A stretch of DNA of 64,000 nucleotides from CAYUIV01 sp964444925 (GCA_964444925.1 CAYUIV010000001.1:132183-196182); one strand, 5' to 3'. Shown: positions 47,926 through 57,577, numbered from the stretch's first letter. Translations and numbers: made by a program. Notes: generated from the letters alone by a model not told the origin.

Positions 47926-49089
47926 TCAAGGTGAGAACCTAAAAATAGGACTGCTACCTTGTTCTTGAACTTCATAGACACTTTCCATTAAATCTTTAGA
48001 TTGGCGAGGTAATTGACTATTGCAAAGCACACTGTTTAGTATTGCATAAACCTGTGGGTCCTGTAACACAGCTTCAAAAGAGATTGACTCGATGCTAACA
48101 CTAAATAATGAATGACTATGAAAGCCTGGATAGTCATGTGGTCGAAATCGTCTTAAAAAAGCACACAGTGACAACTTCATATCTGTTTGGTCATCTTTGC
48201 CATTAATTTCAACTTTAAATCCATAGTCAGCCAGTGCTTGTTGTAACCACGTGATAGGAGGTAGTGTATTACTATCATTTAAAAATGATTGCACAGTCAC
48301 AACTTGATGATTGTCGTACCAAATGCCTAGGTTTTCATTCGCTAATCGTTCAAAGAGGTCACTTGGATAAGGGTCTGACTTTCGGTCCGGTGCGATTTCA
48401 AAATGACCCAGTATATGTGTTTTTGCAATGTGATGTCTTGTCTGAATATCTTTAATCAATTGTATACATGCTATGGTTTGTTCTTCACTTAACATATCAT
48501 ATTCAATGAAATGTTTTTCATTTTCTTTAATATCTTTTCCATAACAAACCATTTCGATACCAATACTATTTTGATTCAAGTTTTCTCGATTATGAAAGTG
48601 ACTAATGCCTGCATGCCATGCTTTTTTGTCTTCTTCTACTAAACGATAAACAATGCATTCTCCAGTTTCATTCAATTCGTGAGAAATCAGGTAATGCGCA
48701 CTAACTCGCCCTATTGTCTTTAATGTGCTTTTTAGTGTTTTGAAAAATTCTGCTGGCATACTCGTTAGCATTTTTGAAACTTCTTCTTCTGATGCAGTTG
48801 TGAGTTCTTCTAGAGACTCTTTTAGTGGTTTATGCGTTAGATTTTGTAAAAATGTCTTTGTTTTTTTCATCTGTTCTTCTTCAGATTCATTTATCAATGT
48901 ATCTAAAAATTTTGTTAGTTCGTCCAACTTGTCCGCTAGCCGCCCTGTCAGCACTGTCAAAGATTTTTCAGTTGATGAAATGGCAGTTGCATGCAATATA
49001 ATAGTATTTATCTCAACATCATTTGGACGTTCTGCAAAATTGTTTGAAGAAGCAGGATAATTCGTATTATATGGTTGTAGTTTTGGCAT
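47926..49089 (-). CDS. N-acetylmuramoyl-L-alanine amidase (Amidase_2), with helical insertion
   Basis: The protein belongs to the AmpD/AmiD zinc amidase family, which cleaves the lactyl-amide between MurNAc and the stem peptide. From the ATG at 49089 it has 387 residues. Probable zinc ligands are His33 (TIILHATA), the His in ILGHFEIAPDRK and the Asp in KSDPYP; VSAHYLI, EDKKAWHAG and NSIGIEMV are family landmarks. The C-terminal WLQQALADYGFKVEI part resembles the AmiD peptidoglycan-binding domain. Residues about 52-127 are a Lys/Glu-rich helical insertion absent from the neighbouring paralog. No signal peptide is visible, unlike AmiD lipoproteins. The upstream in-frame starts lack a ribosome binding site. 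Confidence 0.85.
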   Translation of the reverse strand: MPKLQPYNTNYPASSNNFAERPNDVEINTIILHATAISSTEKSLTVLTGRLADKLDELTKFLDTLINESEEEQMKKTKTFLQNLTHKPLKESLEELTTASEEEVSKMLTSMPAEFFKTLKSTLKTIGRVSAHYLISHELNETGECIVYRLVEEDKKAWHAGISHFHNRENLNQNSIGIEMVCYGKDIKENEKHFIEYDMLSEEQTIACIQLIKDIQTRHHIAKTHILGHFEIAPDRKSDPYPSDLFERLANENLGIWYDNHQVVTVQSFLNDSNTLPPITWLQQALADYGFKVEINGKDDQTDMKLSLCAFLRRFRPHDYPGFHSHSLFSVSIESISFEAVLQDPQVYAILNSVLCNSQLPRQSKDLMESVYEVQEQGSSPIFRFSP

Positions 49090-49181
49090 AAAGTTTTCCA
49101 TTAATTGTACATGAATGAGTGCGAATCTCCTCACATCATACTATGTTATGTATAGTTCAAATACAACTGTTTGTCATTGCT

Positions 49182-50162
49182 TTAAGGATTGGAAGCGGTA
49201 AATTGATTTGTGTTTTGAATAGATACGTTTTCTTCAAAAATATCATCAATGATCATTTGTAGTGTCTTTAATCGATATAACTTTTCCAGAGCAATTTGTT
49301 CAATAACACTTGAAAAAATAGCAAAAAATACACTATCTAAAGAAGCTTCAAAAGATTGCTTAAAAAAAGGGGTCTCAATGGCGGTACCTAACTGAGAATC
49401 TGTTATACGCCCTGCATATTTTTCGGGTCTAAACCGACGTTGAAAAGTAAATAGTGCAATAATTGTTTTTGAATCTAGCTGACCAGTGATTTTAATATCT
49501 AATCCATAGATACCAATGCCTTCCTGAATCCAGTGCATTACCGGTGTAAATTTTCGCTTATCTAAAATAGAGCGATAATGATTCACTTGTGTTTCATCAT
49601 ACCAAATACTTAAATTATTCATGGCAAGTGATTTGAATAACAGACTAGGATAAGGATCATACTTGCGCCCACAAGAAATTTCAAAATGACCTAAGATATT
49701 TGTTTTTTGGATTGTATACCGTGTTTTAATATCTTTAATTAAATTTGCACACGCTTGTATTTGTAAATCACTGATTTGAGAAAACCGAATAGAGCGTTCT
49801 GTATCTTGATGATCTTTCCCGGCACAAACGATTTCTATTGAAATACTACTATCGTTTAAGTTTTCTTCCTCATGAAATCGACTGATGCCTGCATGCCATG
49901 CTTTTTTATCTTCTTCTACTAAGCGATAAACAATGCACTGACCTTTTTTATCTTGTTGATCAGAAATAAGATAATGAGCACTGACATGTCTTTTAAAAAA
50001 AGAAAGTGAAAATCCAAATAATTTACCAGTTAGAAGGATCAGAGCATATCTCGTGGTTGCTGTTGCAGTCGTGTGCAGCACAATTTTATCCACCACTTGA
50101 TTCGGTGGTCGGTTTGAAAAATTTTCTGAGGGATAATCCGTATTATAAATTATTTCATTCAT
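49182..50162 (-). CDS. N-acetylmuramoyl-L-alanine amidase (Amidase_2), paralog of next gene
   Basis: A 326-residue amidase, collinear with the gene at 47926-49089 but without its insertion. Landmarks are His30 (KIVLHTTA), HVSAHYLIS, EEDKKAWHAGISRFHE, SISIEIV, ILGHFEISCGRKYDPYP (remaining zinc ligands) and a C-terminal domain with WIQEGIGIYGLDI and FTFQRRFRPEKY, like the AmiD peptidoglycan-binding repeat. There is no signal peptide. It is 92 bases upstream of its paralog on the same strand, so a tandem duplication is likely. Possible roles are cell-wall recycling in the cytoplasm or export by an unconventional route. Confidence 0.86.
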   Translation of the reverse strand: MNEIIYNTDYPSENFSNRPPNQVVDKIVLHTTATATTRYALILLTGKLFGFSLSFFKRHVSAHYLISDQQDKKGQCIVYRLVEEDKKAWHAGISRFHEEENLNDSSISIEIVCAGKDHQDTERSIRFSQISDLQIQACANLIKDIKTRYTIQKTNILGHFEISCGRKYDPYPSLLFKSLAMNNLSIWYDETQVNHYRSILDKRKFTPVMHWIQEGIGIYGLDIKITGQLDSKTIIALFTFQRRFRPEKYAGRITDSQLGTAIETPFFKQSFEASLDSVFFAIFSSVIEQIALEKLYRLKTLQMIIDDIFEENVSIQNTNQFTASNP

Positions 50163-50540
50163 ACATAAACATCTCTTTACTTATTCATTACTTAGTTTTC
50201 TCAACGCTTTGTACTTTTCAAGTTATATCTTTTATTGAGCAACTTAGCAATATCATTTTTTAACCGTAGATAACTTGCGTAAAAACAGCTTTAGTTAGTT
50301 ATCTCATTCATCTAAATAAAATGAATTGAGCTATAAAACTGCGCACTGTTTTTGCTCATTGTCATAGGGCATACCACAAGTGTAAATTTCACATTGACGA
50401 GTTTTGCAGCACAGCACATAAATTATGATCTTGAAAACCATGTCAAAACACCATAAAATACCGGTGACGTCATGGTAAAATACAGATTGTTTAAAAATAT
50501 TTTTTCATACATCAAAATTCAATATATTACATGAGCAATT
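50163..50540. other. Intergenic region between divergent amidase and fdxA
   Basis: 378 bases with no gene seen on either strand. A candidate promoter toward fdxA is TTGACG at 50394-50399 with CATAAA at 50417-50422 (17-base spacer), which would leave a leader of about 110 bases. No RNA gene or terminator was recognised. Confidence 0.45.
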
Positions 50541-50867
50541 ATGCCACACATTGTCACTGAGTCTTGTATCCGATGTCGCTATACAGACTGTGTTGAAGTA
50601 TGTCCAGTAGATTGTTTTTATGCAGGTCCAAAAATGCTTGTCATTAGCGATGAGTGTATTGATTGTGGCCTGTGTGTTCCAGAATGCCCTGTTGAGGCAA
50701 TTTATGCAGAAGAAGATTTGCCCAAAGACCAACAAGTATTTGCAAAATTCAACTTAAGACAGTCAACGCAATGGCCATCAATTACTCAAAAAGAGCTTCC
50801 TCCTTCTGATGCAAAAGAATGGGAAACGAAATCCGCTAAACGAGATGAAATTCAAGAACTGTTATAA
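50541..50867 (+). CDS. fdxA: Seven-iron ferredoxin FdxA
   Basis: FdxA is a small electron carrier with a 3Fe-4S and a 4Fe-4S cluster. The 108-residue protein begins MPHIVTESCIRCRYTDCVEV, with the spaced cysteines C9, C12 and C17 followed by CPVDCF, and the second motif CIDCGLCVPECPVEAI. The C-terminal extension (NLRQSTQWPSIT and a helical end) is typical of the proteobacterial FdxA type. The start follows GAGCAATT. It lies 27 bases upstream of tsaB. Confidence 0.94.
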   Translation: MPHIVTESCIRCRYTDCVEVCPVDCFYAGPKMLVISDECIDCGLCVPECPVEAIYAEEDLPKDQQVFAKFNLRQSTQWPSITQKELPPSDAKEWETKSAKRDEIQELL

Positions 50868-50894
50868 CGTAGAGAATTAAAACGATTACTATTT

Positions 50895-51578
50895 GTGAAT
50901 GTAAGAATTTTAGCTTTAGAAACCGCGACAACGCAGTACTCCATTGCATTGTGGACAAAGCATGCTGTTTTTGAAAAACACATGACAAGCGCTTTACAAC
51001 CAAGTCACACGATTCTTTCAATGATAGATGCGATACTCTCAACAGCAGGTATCGTACGTACACAGCTCAGTGCTATTGCTTTTGGACGAGGACCTGGTAG
51101 TTTCACAGGCACTAGACTTGCGATGAATATTGCACAATCTATCGCTTTTGCATTGGATATACCAATCATTCCAATCTCAACGCTACGTGCACTGGCTCAG
51201 CAAACGTGGCGATGTGGAAAGCATCGATATGCCCTCCCTAGTCTAGATGCGCGTTTAAAACAAATTTACTGGGGATATTATCAGCTAGATAATGATCAAA
51301 TGATGCAGGTCAAAGTGGCCGATCAGCTGACAGATAAAAAAGCGCTACAATCTTTTGTAAAACAGTTGACTCAAACATGGATAGGTATTGGTGATGGTTG
51401 GAAGGATAGCAATTATGCCTCTTATTGCTACTCACCCAAAATACAATGTGTACCACAAGCACTTGATGTTGTTTGTTTAGCACAGAAGAAATATGTTGAA
51501 GGTAAGATACTGAATCCAATGCAAATACAATCAGTGTATTTACGCAATAATGTTGCACAAAAAATAAAAGATCAATAA
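50895..51578 (+). CDS. tsaB: tRNA threonylcarbamoyladenosine biosynthesis protein TsaB
   Basis: TsaB dimerises with TsaD to form t6A37 on ANN-decoding tRNAs. The 227-residue protein starts with the ASKHA-fold ILALETATTQYSIAL, followed by the signature AFGRGPGSFTGTRLAMN (about residues 56-72) and PIIPISTLRALAQQ. The start is GTG at 50895. Length matches E. coli TsaB (231). It is followed 14 bases later by the Trm112-like gene. Confidence 0.94.
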   Translation: MNVRILALETATTQYSIALWTKHAVFEKHMTSALQPSHTILSMIDAILSTAGIVRTQLSAIAFGRGPGSFTGTRLAMNIAQSIAFALDIPIIPISTLRALAQQTWRCGKHRYALPSLDARLKQIYWGYYQLDNDQMMQVKVADQLTDKKALQSFVKQLTQTWIGIGDGWKDSNYASYCYSPKIQCVPQALDVVCLAQKKYVEGKILNPMQIQSVYLRNNVAQKIKDQ

Positions 51579-51592
51579 TTAAAGGGGTATTT

Positions 51593-51781
51593 ATGAATCA
51601 TCCGTTTTTAAATATGCTAGTGTGCCCGACTTGTAAGACACACTTACATTATAGTTCACAAAAACAGGAATTAATTTGTAAAGAAGATCGATTAGCTTAT
51701 CCAATTAAAGCAGATATTCCTGTAATACTCCCTGAGTATGCACGCCCTCTTTCTTTAGAGGAATGCAAAAACATTGCGTAA
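51593..51781 (+). CDS. ycaR: Trm112-like zinc-ribbon protein (UPF0434/YcaR family)
   Basis: A 62-residue protein with MLVCPTCKTHL, then ICKEDRLAYPIKADIPVIL, the YcaR/Trm112 pattern. Eukaryotic Trm112 activates several methyltransferases; the role of YcaR in bacteria is unclear. One Cys pair is clear (CPTC) and a third Cys sits in LICKEDR, where the full ribbon would have CxxC, so the site may be incomplete, as in YcaR. A strong ribosome binding site, AAAGGGG, precedes the ATG. It is just upstream of pheS. Confidence 0.9.
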   Translation: MNHPFLNMLVCPTCKTHLHYSSQKQELICKEDRLAYPIKADIPVILPEYARPLSLEECKNIA

Positions 51782-51783
51782 CT

Positions 51784-52815
51784 ATGTCAAAAGATTTTAT
51801 TACTTCTGTTCAAGCGTATCATCAACGTATTGTAGACACGATGAGTTTAACCGAATTGCAAAAAGTACGCGTTCAATTACTTGGTAAACAAGGTGAAATA
51901 ACAAAATCCCTAAAGAAAATCGGTCACCTTTCTCATGAAGAACGCCCTGCAATTGGTCGAAAACTACATGAACTGAAGAAAGAAGTTGAAATCGCATTAG
52001 AAAAACAAGAAAAAAGATTGATACAATTTCGTTTAGAAGAGAAGCTCAATATTCCATTAATTGATGTCACACTACCCGGTCGTGGCATACGCCGGGGTGC
52101 GATTCATCCAATTACACGCACACGTCATGATTTGGAAAATCTTTTTACACAGATTGGTTTTAAACTGATGACAGGCCCTGAAATTGAAGAAGACACCATT
52201 AACTTTACAGCGCTTAATATTCCTAAATATCACCCTGCACGTGCCATGCATGATACGTTTTATATTAAGTCACACCACAATTTATTATTGCGTACGCATA
52301 CTTCCACGGTGCAAGTGCACGCACTACAACAACTAACGCCTCCTTTGCGTATTATTGCAACAGGCGCTGTATATCGCTGTGATTCTGACGTGACACACAC
52401 GCCTATGTTTCACCAATTAGAGGGAATGGTAATTGATAAAGCCGCTAACTTTTCAGAACTTAAAGGACTATTAACGTATTTTTTAAAAATATTTTTTGAA
52501 CGAGAGGAGCTTAAAACACGATTTAGAGCTAGCTATTTTCCATTTACTGAACCTTCTGCTGAGGTTGATATCAGCTGCATACTTTGTGAAGGCAAAGGCT
52601 GTCAAGTATGTACATACAGTGGATGGTTAGAGGTGTTAGGTTGTGGCATGGTTCATCCTAATGTTTTGCAAAATGCAAACATAGATCCAACTATTTATCA
52701 AGGATATGCTTTTGGTATTGGCATCGATCGTTTGACGCTCCTACGCTATCAAATCCCAGATCTTCGCTTGCTATTTAATAATGATCTCGCTTTGCTTGAA
52801 CAATTCAATTCATAA
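51784..52815 (+). CDS. pheS: Phenylalanyl-tRNA synthetase alpha subunit
   Basis: PheS is the catalytic subunit of the alpha2-beta2 enzyme that charges tRNA-Phe. The 343-residue protein starts at the ATG at 51784 (MSKDFITSVQAYH); the frame opens further upstream inside the preceding gene. It has the N-terminal coiled coil (residues 1-85), motif 2 CDSDVTHTPMFHQLEG, the zinc-like hairpin CILCEGKGCQVC and motif 3 FGIGIDRLTLLRY near the end. The gene is complete. pheT does not follow; the next gene is murJ on the other strand after 104 bases, so the usual pheST pair is split. Confidence 0.97.
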   Translation: MSKDFITSVQAYHQRIVDTMSLTELQKVRVQLLGKQGEITKSLKKIGHLSHEERPAIGRKLHELKKEVEIALEKQEKRLIQFRLEEKLNIPLIDVTLPGRGIRRGAIHPITRTRHDLENLFTQIGFKLMTGPEIEEDTINFTALNIPKYHPARAMHDTFYIKSHHNLLLRTHTSTVQVHALQQLTPPLRIIATGAVYRCDSDVTHTPMFHQLEGMVIDKAANFSELKGLLTYFLKIFFEREELKTRFRASYFPFTEPSAEVDISCILCEGKGCQVCTYSGWLEVLGCGMVHPNVLQNANIDPTIYQGYAFGIGIDRLTLLRYQIPDLRLLFNNDLALLEQFNS

Positions 52816-52919
52816 AAACAAAAGGGTCACTTAAGTGCATGAATCTTTTTCACAAAAAAATACAGCTAAACTGTCCATACAATTAAATTTTTTGATTCAA
52901 GAAATTTAAAGATTAATTA

Positions 52920-54458
52920 TTAAATGGCAGCAGCAAGCTGTCGGTATTGAAAGCGGACATTATAAGCAAGTGCAAAAAGTGTAATGAGCATTGCGCCAAA
53001 TCCCAAACCACTCAATTGCAGCAAACGATGTAAACGGCTCAATTCAAACCAACTCTGTGTATTAGGAACACAAAGAAAGTAAAATGTAACCAGTGATGAT
53101 ACGGTTCCAATTAAACTAACCCACCAGCGTTTCCATCCATAAGGCGGTCTAAACAAAACAGAAATTGGCTGTTTCAACTGCCAAATTAATAAGCTGACAT
53201 GAGTCCATGCGGCAATTGAACTTGCCAATGCAATGCCGCTTTGTTCAAATTTAAATACATCAAGCATGACACGTCCGGCAATAATTTGTGTACATGCAAC
53301 AAAAAACATAATTTTTACAGGGGTTGTTGTGTTCTGTTTTGCATAAAATGCTGCAACTAATGTTCTTGTCATCATGAAAGCGGGCACACCCGGTGCATAG
53401 CCTAATAATATTTCTTGTGTTTTAAATACATCAAAAGCATTAAATTTACCGTATGCAAATAAACTAATAATCAAAGGCCCTGAGAGCATACTCATTGTAA
53501 TCATCGCCGGCACTGCAAAGATTAGGTTACAGCGAATACCCCACCCCAAAGTTTGTAAAAACTCTTCATGGTTTTTTGCCTGTTTTGATAAAGCAGGCAG
53601 TACAGCCAGTGATAAAGAGATACCGACAACGCTTAAAGGAAAATAAAGCAATCGATCTGCACAAGTAATCCAACTCATTGTACCTGTGGGCAGATAAGAG
53701 GCTAAACTGGTTGTAATAATCATACCTACTTGGCCTGCAGAAGCACCTAGTAATGCAGGAAGCATCGCAGTCATTACTCTTTGAACGCCTGTATTATGCC
53801 ATTGTATTGTAGGAACACTTAATAAATTTAAGCGAAATAGAAACAAGCTAACAAAAAGAACTTGTAAAACACCACCAATTAACACCCCCCACGCTTGTGC
53901 AGCGACTGGGATAGTAAAATAACCAGGTAAGAATAATGCGGTGCTAATCAATGATAGACTCAACCAAATTGGAGTTAAGGCAGCTCCCCATATTTGTCCG
54001 TATGTATTCATGACACTGACACTGATACAACAAAAGGAGATGATGGCAAGATAAGGAAAAGTTAAGCGTAAGAAATAGTTAGCTAAACCAAAGCGGTAAG
54101 GATCAAAACCAGGCACAATGATTTTTAAAAGATAAGGCGTTGCAAAGATACCAACAATGACAGTAATGAGCATAAAAAATCCCAAGGTACCCGCTGTTGC
54201 TGCAATGAATTGTTTGACTTTTTCGTGCGGTTGTTTTTCTTTATATTCAGATAAAATGGGAACAAAAATTTGTGACAAAGGATTTTCAATAAAGCCTCTT
54301 AAAGAGCCCAATAGCTTAATTGCAACATGAATTGCATCTACTGCACCAGTTGTGCCAAATACTTGCGCCACAATTGCATCGCGTAAGAAGCCGAGCGTTC
54401 TTGCAACAAGCGTGACGGATGCAAAGATAGAAGTTGTTTTTAAAAGCCGTTTATTCAT
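52920..54458 (-). CDS. murJ: Lipid II flippase MurJ
   Basis: MurJ moves lipid II across the inner membrane for peptidoglycan synthesis. The 512-residue protein has about 14 helices, beginning with ARTLGFLRDAIVAQVFG and the conserved GSLRGFIENPLSQIFVPIL, where the family has A(F/E)..PAFVP; the last two helices and a short cytoplasmic tail are present. Residues corresponding to the central-cavity arginines appear in GFLRDAI and CADRLLYFPL. Length is typical. It is downstream of ruvX with a 13-base gap. Confidence 0.95.
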   Translation of the reverse strand: MNKRLLKTTSIFASVTLVARTLGFLRDAIVAQVFGTTGAVDAIHVAIKLLGSLRGFIENPLSQIFVPILSEYKEKQPHEKVKQFIAATAGTLGFFMLITVIVGIFATPYLLKIIVPGFDPYRFGLANYFLRLTFPYLAIISFCCISVSVMNTYGQIWGAALTPIWLSLSLISTALFLPGYFTIPVAAQAWGVLIGGVLQVLFVSLFLFRLNLLSVPTIQWHNTGVQRVMTAMLPALLGASAGQVGMIITTSLASYLPTGTMSWITCADRLLYFPLSVVGISLSLAVLPALSKQAKNHEEFLQTLGWGIRCNLIFAVPAMITMSMLSGPLIISLFAYGKFNAFDVFKTQEILLGYAPGVPAFMMTRTLVAAFYAKQNTTTPVKIMFFVACTQIIAGRVMLDVFKFEQSGIALASSIAAWTHVSLLIWQLKQPISVLFRPPYGWKRWWVSLIGTVSSLVTFYFLCVPNTQSWFELSRLHRLLQLSGLGFGAMLITLFALAYNVRFQYRQLAAAI

Positions 54459-54471
54459 ATATTATTGATAT

Positions 54472-54903
54472 TCAAAAATGAGGAGTATGATACTCTTGTA
54501 ACCACCCTTCTAGGATGAGTTGTGCAGCCAAGCCGTCAATTGCACTTTTACGTAGCAGTTTTGCCCCACCTATTTCAAATAAACGGGCACGTGCTTCTAC
54601 ACTGGTTAATCTTTCTTCTGCCGGGTAAACAGGTATATCGAAACGGTTTTCTAATTTTTTAATAAATTGTGTCGCTGCGAAAGTCATTTCATGTTTTGTT
54701 CCATCTAAGTGGACAGGCACGCCGACAACAAAGGTTTGGGGATTCCATGTTTTGACCAGTTTTGTAATTTCTATCCAAATGGGCTCCCCTTTTACTGCTA
54801 AAATATTTGCGCAAGGTGTTGCTTTCATTGTAATCAATTCTCCTACCGCCACACCAATGTAGCGCATGCCAAAATCAAAACCGATAATACATTTTGAAAA
54901 CAT
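54472..54903 (-). CDS. ruvX: Putative pre-16S rRNA nuclease (YqgF/RuvX)
   Basis: YqgF trims the 5' end of 16S rRNA precursor and has an RNase H-like fold. The 143-residue protein starts IIGFDFGMRYIGVAVG (catalytic Asp), has VVGVPVHLDG and PAEERLTSVEAR with the second acidic residue, and SAIDGLAAQLILEGWL carrying the C-terminal Asp. The family usually has VGLPLNMDG and DER; here VGVP and EER. Length is typical. It is upstream of murJ. Confidence 0.94.
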   Translation of the reverse strand: MFSKCIIGFDFGMRYIGVAVGELITMKATPCANILAVKGEPIWIEITKLVKTWNPQTFVVGVPVHLDGTKHEMTFAATQFIKKLENRFDIPVYPAEERLTSVEARARLFEIGGAKLLRKSAIDGLAAQLILEGWLQEYHTPHF

Positions 54904-55110
54904 TATTTATTACCTGTTTCTTCGGTCAATCTGTTTAGCAATGTATTTTCCTAATTATTTATTTTATATGCTTCTGGCATATTTAACAGAATTTTTATAA
55001 ATTAGACAAGTTAATTTTTTTACTTAAAAAAAGTATAAAAATATTTTTTAGTCATGAATTGAAAAAATATTCATTTTACTTGTGGTAATATTTTGCTTAA
55101 ATAAAATTAC

Positions 55111-56478
55111 GTGACTTACATCATATCTCAGCCTTTCTTTTGCAGAACAGTTAAAGCTTTTTCTGATCTTTTGCCCATTGTTAATCACTTTTATTTGGCA
55201 TTCAGCGGAGGATTGGATTCATCTATTCTATTGAATTTTGCAAAGCAGTGTGTTCCTAAAGAGAAATTGACAGCCATTCATATTAATCACCAATGGCATA
55301 AAAACAATTTGCAATGGGAGCAACATTGTCAAACGGTTTGTCGTAAAATGCATATTGCTTTTATTGCTAGGCGTATGGATAAGAAATTACAATCGAAAAC
55401 TTATCTAAAGACGGCGAAAGGACCAGAAGAAGCAGCTCGAACATTGCGCTACCAAATATTGCGAGAACACCTTCAGATAAATGATTGTTTACTACTTGGT
55501 CACCATATGGAAGATCAGAGTGAAACCCTTTTTCTACAACTGCTTAGAGGCTCAGGTGTTGAAGGTTTATCGAGTATGCCTTTTCTTATCAAAAGAAATC
55601 ATGTGTATTATTTCCGTCCACTGCTTCATTGGACAAAAGATAAACGACTAGACTATGCAAAAACATACCATCTGCAATGGATAGAAGACAGTAGTAATGC
55701 TGATACAAACTATAATCGCAATTTCTTACGTCACCAAATTCTACCTAGCTTAAAAAAACGTTGGCCTCAATTAACAAGGACTTCTTCAAGAACAACACAA
55801 CACTGTGCAGATGCAATGCATCTATTACATGAAATTGCTCAAGAAGACTGTCAAAAAATCGTATTAGCCGGTTTACCTTTGCAACTATGTCTTGAAAAAT
55901 TTCTAATACTTTCACTACCAAGACAAAAAAATATGCTACGCCATTGGCTTAAACAAGTAACGCATTTTTCAGTTAATACCTTTCAGTTACAAGAAATTCT
56001 AAAATTGTTGCGACCGACAATCACACATACAAACTTTTATTTCCGTCAATTTATTTTAAAACGCTACCGCAACCGTCTTTATTTATTAACAAATCAAGAT
56101 ATTGAACCATTTAAACCACAGAACATGCTGTGGAACTTTATTCAACCACTACACATTTTAAACTGCGGTACTTTGACTATAAAAAAAGTAAAAGGTACAG
56201 GATTGAGTCTTGCAAAACTTTCAAATACAAAAATACTAGACATTTCTTTTAGAAAAGGTGGAGAACGTCTACATTCTACAGATCGTATAGGTTCTCATCC
56301 TTTAAAGAAACTTTTCCAAGAGTGGAATGTAGTACCTTGGAGAAGAGCGTATTTCCCGTTAATCTATCATCAAGATGTCTTGGTTGCTGTCCCCAACTAT
56401 GCCTATGAAAAAAAGTATGCTGCAACTCAGAATGAATCAGGTATAGTTATCGAATTTCATCACACCACTTATTTCTAG
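55111..56478 (+). CDS. tilS: tRNA(Ile)-lysidine synthase
   Basis: TilS converts the CAU anticodon of a minor tRNA-Ile to lysidine-AU so it reads AUA, common in AT-rich genomes. The 455-residue protein has the PP-loop AFSGGLDSSILL (residues about 30-41), HHMEDQSETLFLQLLRGSG, IEDSSNADTNYNRNFLRH and C-terminal TilS domains with FRKGGERL and LKKLFQEWNVVPWRR. The start is GTG 55111. It lies 16 bases ahead of prfA. Confidence 0.95.
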   Translation: MTYIISQPFFCRTVKAFSDLLPIVNHFYLAFSGGLDSSILLNFAKQCVPKEKLTAIHINHQWHKNNLQWEQHCQTVCRKMHIAFIARRMDKKLQSKTYLKTAKGPEEAARTLRYQILREHLQINDCLLLGHHMEDQSETLFLQLLRGSGVEGLSSMPFLIKRNHVYYFRPLLHWTKDKRLDYAKTYHLQWIEDSSNADTNYNRNFLRHQILPSLKKRWPQLTRTSSRTTQHCADAMHLLHEIAQEDCQKIVLAGLPLQLCLEKFLILSLPRQKNMLRHWLKQVTHFSVNTFQLQEILKLLRPTITHTNFYFRQFILKRYRNRLYLLTNQDIEPFKPQNMLWNFIQPLHILNCGTLTIKKVKGTGLSLAKLSNTKILDISFRKGGERLHSTDRIGSHPLKKLFQEWNVVPWRRAYFPLIYHQDVLVAVPNYAYEKKYAATQNESGIVIEFHHTTYF

Positions 56479-56494
56479 AGAGATATTGTAATCT

Positions 56495-57577
56495 ATGCAA
56501 GATAACTTCTATAAAAAACTTGTGACACTTAAAACACAGTATGATGAAATACAAAGTATACTCAATCGTGAAGAAAGTACACAAGATATGAACCGTTTTA
56601 TGCTACTGTCAAAAGAGTCTGCAAAACTCAAACCAATCGTTGAGTGTTTTTTACAGTACAACACTTTACAAAATACTTTGGTAGGTATAGAGAATTTTAG
56701 TAAAGAAGAAGTAGAAGTAGAACTACAGCAACTTGCATCCGAAGAAAAAGCATCAGTACAACAACAACTTGATCAATTAAAGCAGCAATTGCAAATTTTG
56801 CTTATTCCAAAACATCCTGATGATGATTGCAATGTTTTTCTTGAGATAAGAGCTGCAGCAGGCGGTACGGAAGCCGCAATTTTTGCAGGAGATTTGTTTA
56901 AAATGTATGCCAGGTATGCTGAAAATAATCATTGGAAAATAGATATTTTGAATACAAATGTTACTGAAAAAAATGGTTATAAAGAAATTGTTTTAAAAGT
57001 CGTAGGAAATGCTGCTTACGCAAAACTAAAATATGAATCAGGTACGCATCGTGTACAACGCGTGCCAGAAACAGAGGCGCAAGGTAGACTACATACTTCT
57101 ACTTGTACTGTTGCAATATTACCTGAGTCAAGTGAAGTAGAAAAAACTGTGCTACATCCAGATGAATTACGTACTTATACTTTCAAAGCTTCCGGTGCAG
57201 GTGGGCAACATGTGCAAAAAACAGAATCTGCTGTACGTATCGTCCATCTACCTACTGGTCTGACTGTTGAATGTCAAGATGAACGTTCTCAACATAAAAA
57301 CCGAGCTCGGGCGATGTCTTTATTACAGGCAAAACTAGTAGCGGCAAATAAAGCGAAAAAACATCAAGAAGAAGCCGCCACAAGAAAAAGTTTAGTAGGT
57401 AGTGGCGATCGTTCGGAAAGAATTCGAACGTATAATTTTCCACAATCACGTGTGACGGATCATCGCATTAAAGAAAATTATCCACTGGATAGTATTTTAC
57501 ACGGAGGATTATCTACAATTATCAGCACTCTTCAGAATGAAGAACAGATCAAACAGTTAAACGCAATAGACAAATAA
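56495..57577 (+). CDS. prfA: Peptide chain release factor 1
   Basis: RF1 terminates translation at UAG and UAA. The 360-residue protein has the GGQ motif in SGAGGQHVQKTESAVR (about residue 235), the stop-codon recognition segment RVPETEAQGRLHTS (PxT type) and the N-terminal helical domain. Length equals E. coli RF1 (360). The usual follower prmC is absent; prfA converges on rho after 25 bases. Confidence 0.97.
   Translation: MQDNFYKKLVTLKTQYDEIQSILNREESTQDMNRFMLLSKESAKLKPIVECFLQYNTLQNTLVGIENFSKEEVEVELQQLASEEKASVQQQLDQLKQQLQILLIPKHPDDDCNVFLEIRAAAGGTEAAIFAGDLFKMYARYAENNHWKIDILNTNVTEKNGYKEIVLKVVGNAAYAKLKYESGTHRVQRVPETEAQGRLHTSTCTVAILPESSEVEKTVLHPDELRTYTFKASGAGGQHVQKTESAVRIVHLPTGLTVECQDERSQHKNRARAMSLLQAKLVAANKAKKHQEEAATRKSLVGSGDRSERIRTYNFPQSRVTDHRIKENYPLDSILHGGLSTIISTLQNEEQIKQLNAIDK

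Noticed and set aside
47910..47930. Hairpin CTTGAAT-AGAGATT-ATTCAAG at the amidase stop
   Set aside because: A seven-base AT-rich stem overlapping a stop codon with no T-run on either strand; weak as a terminator.
57055..57096. Unusual PET instead of PAT in the RF1 codon-recognition motif
   Set aside because: From memory RVPETES is common in RF1 of other bacteria, so this is not notable.
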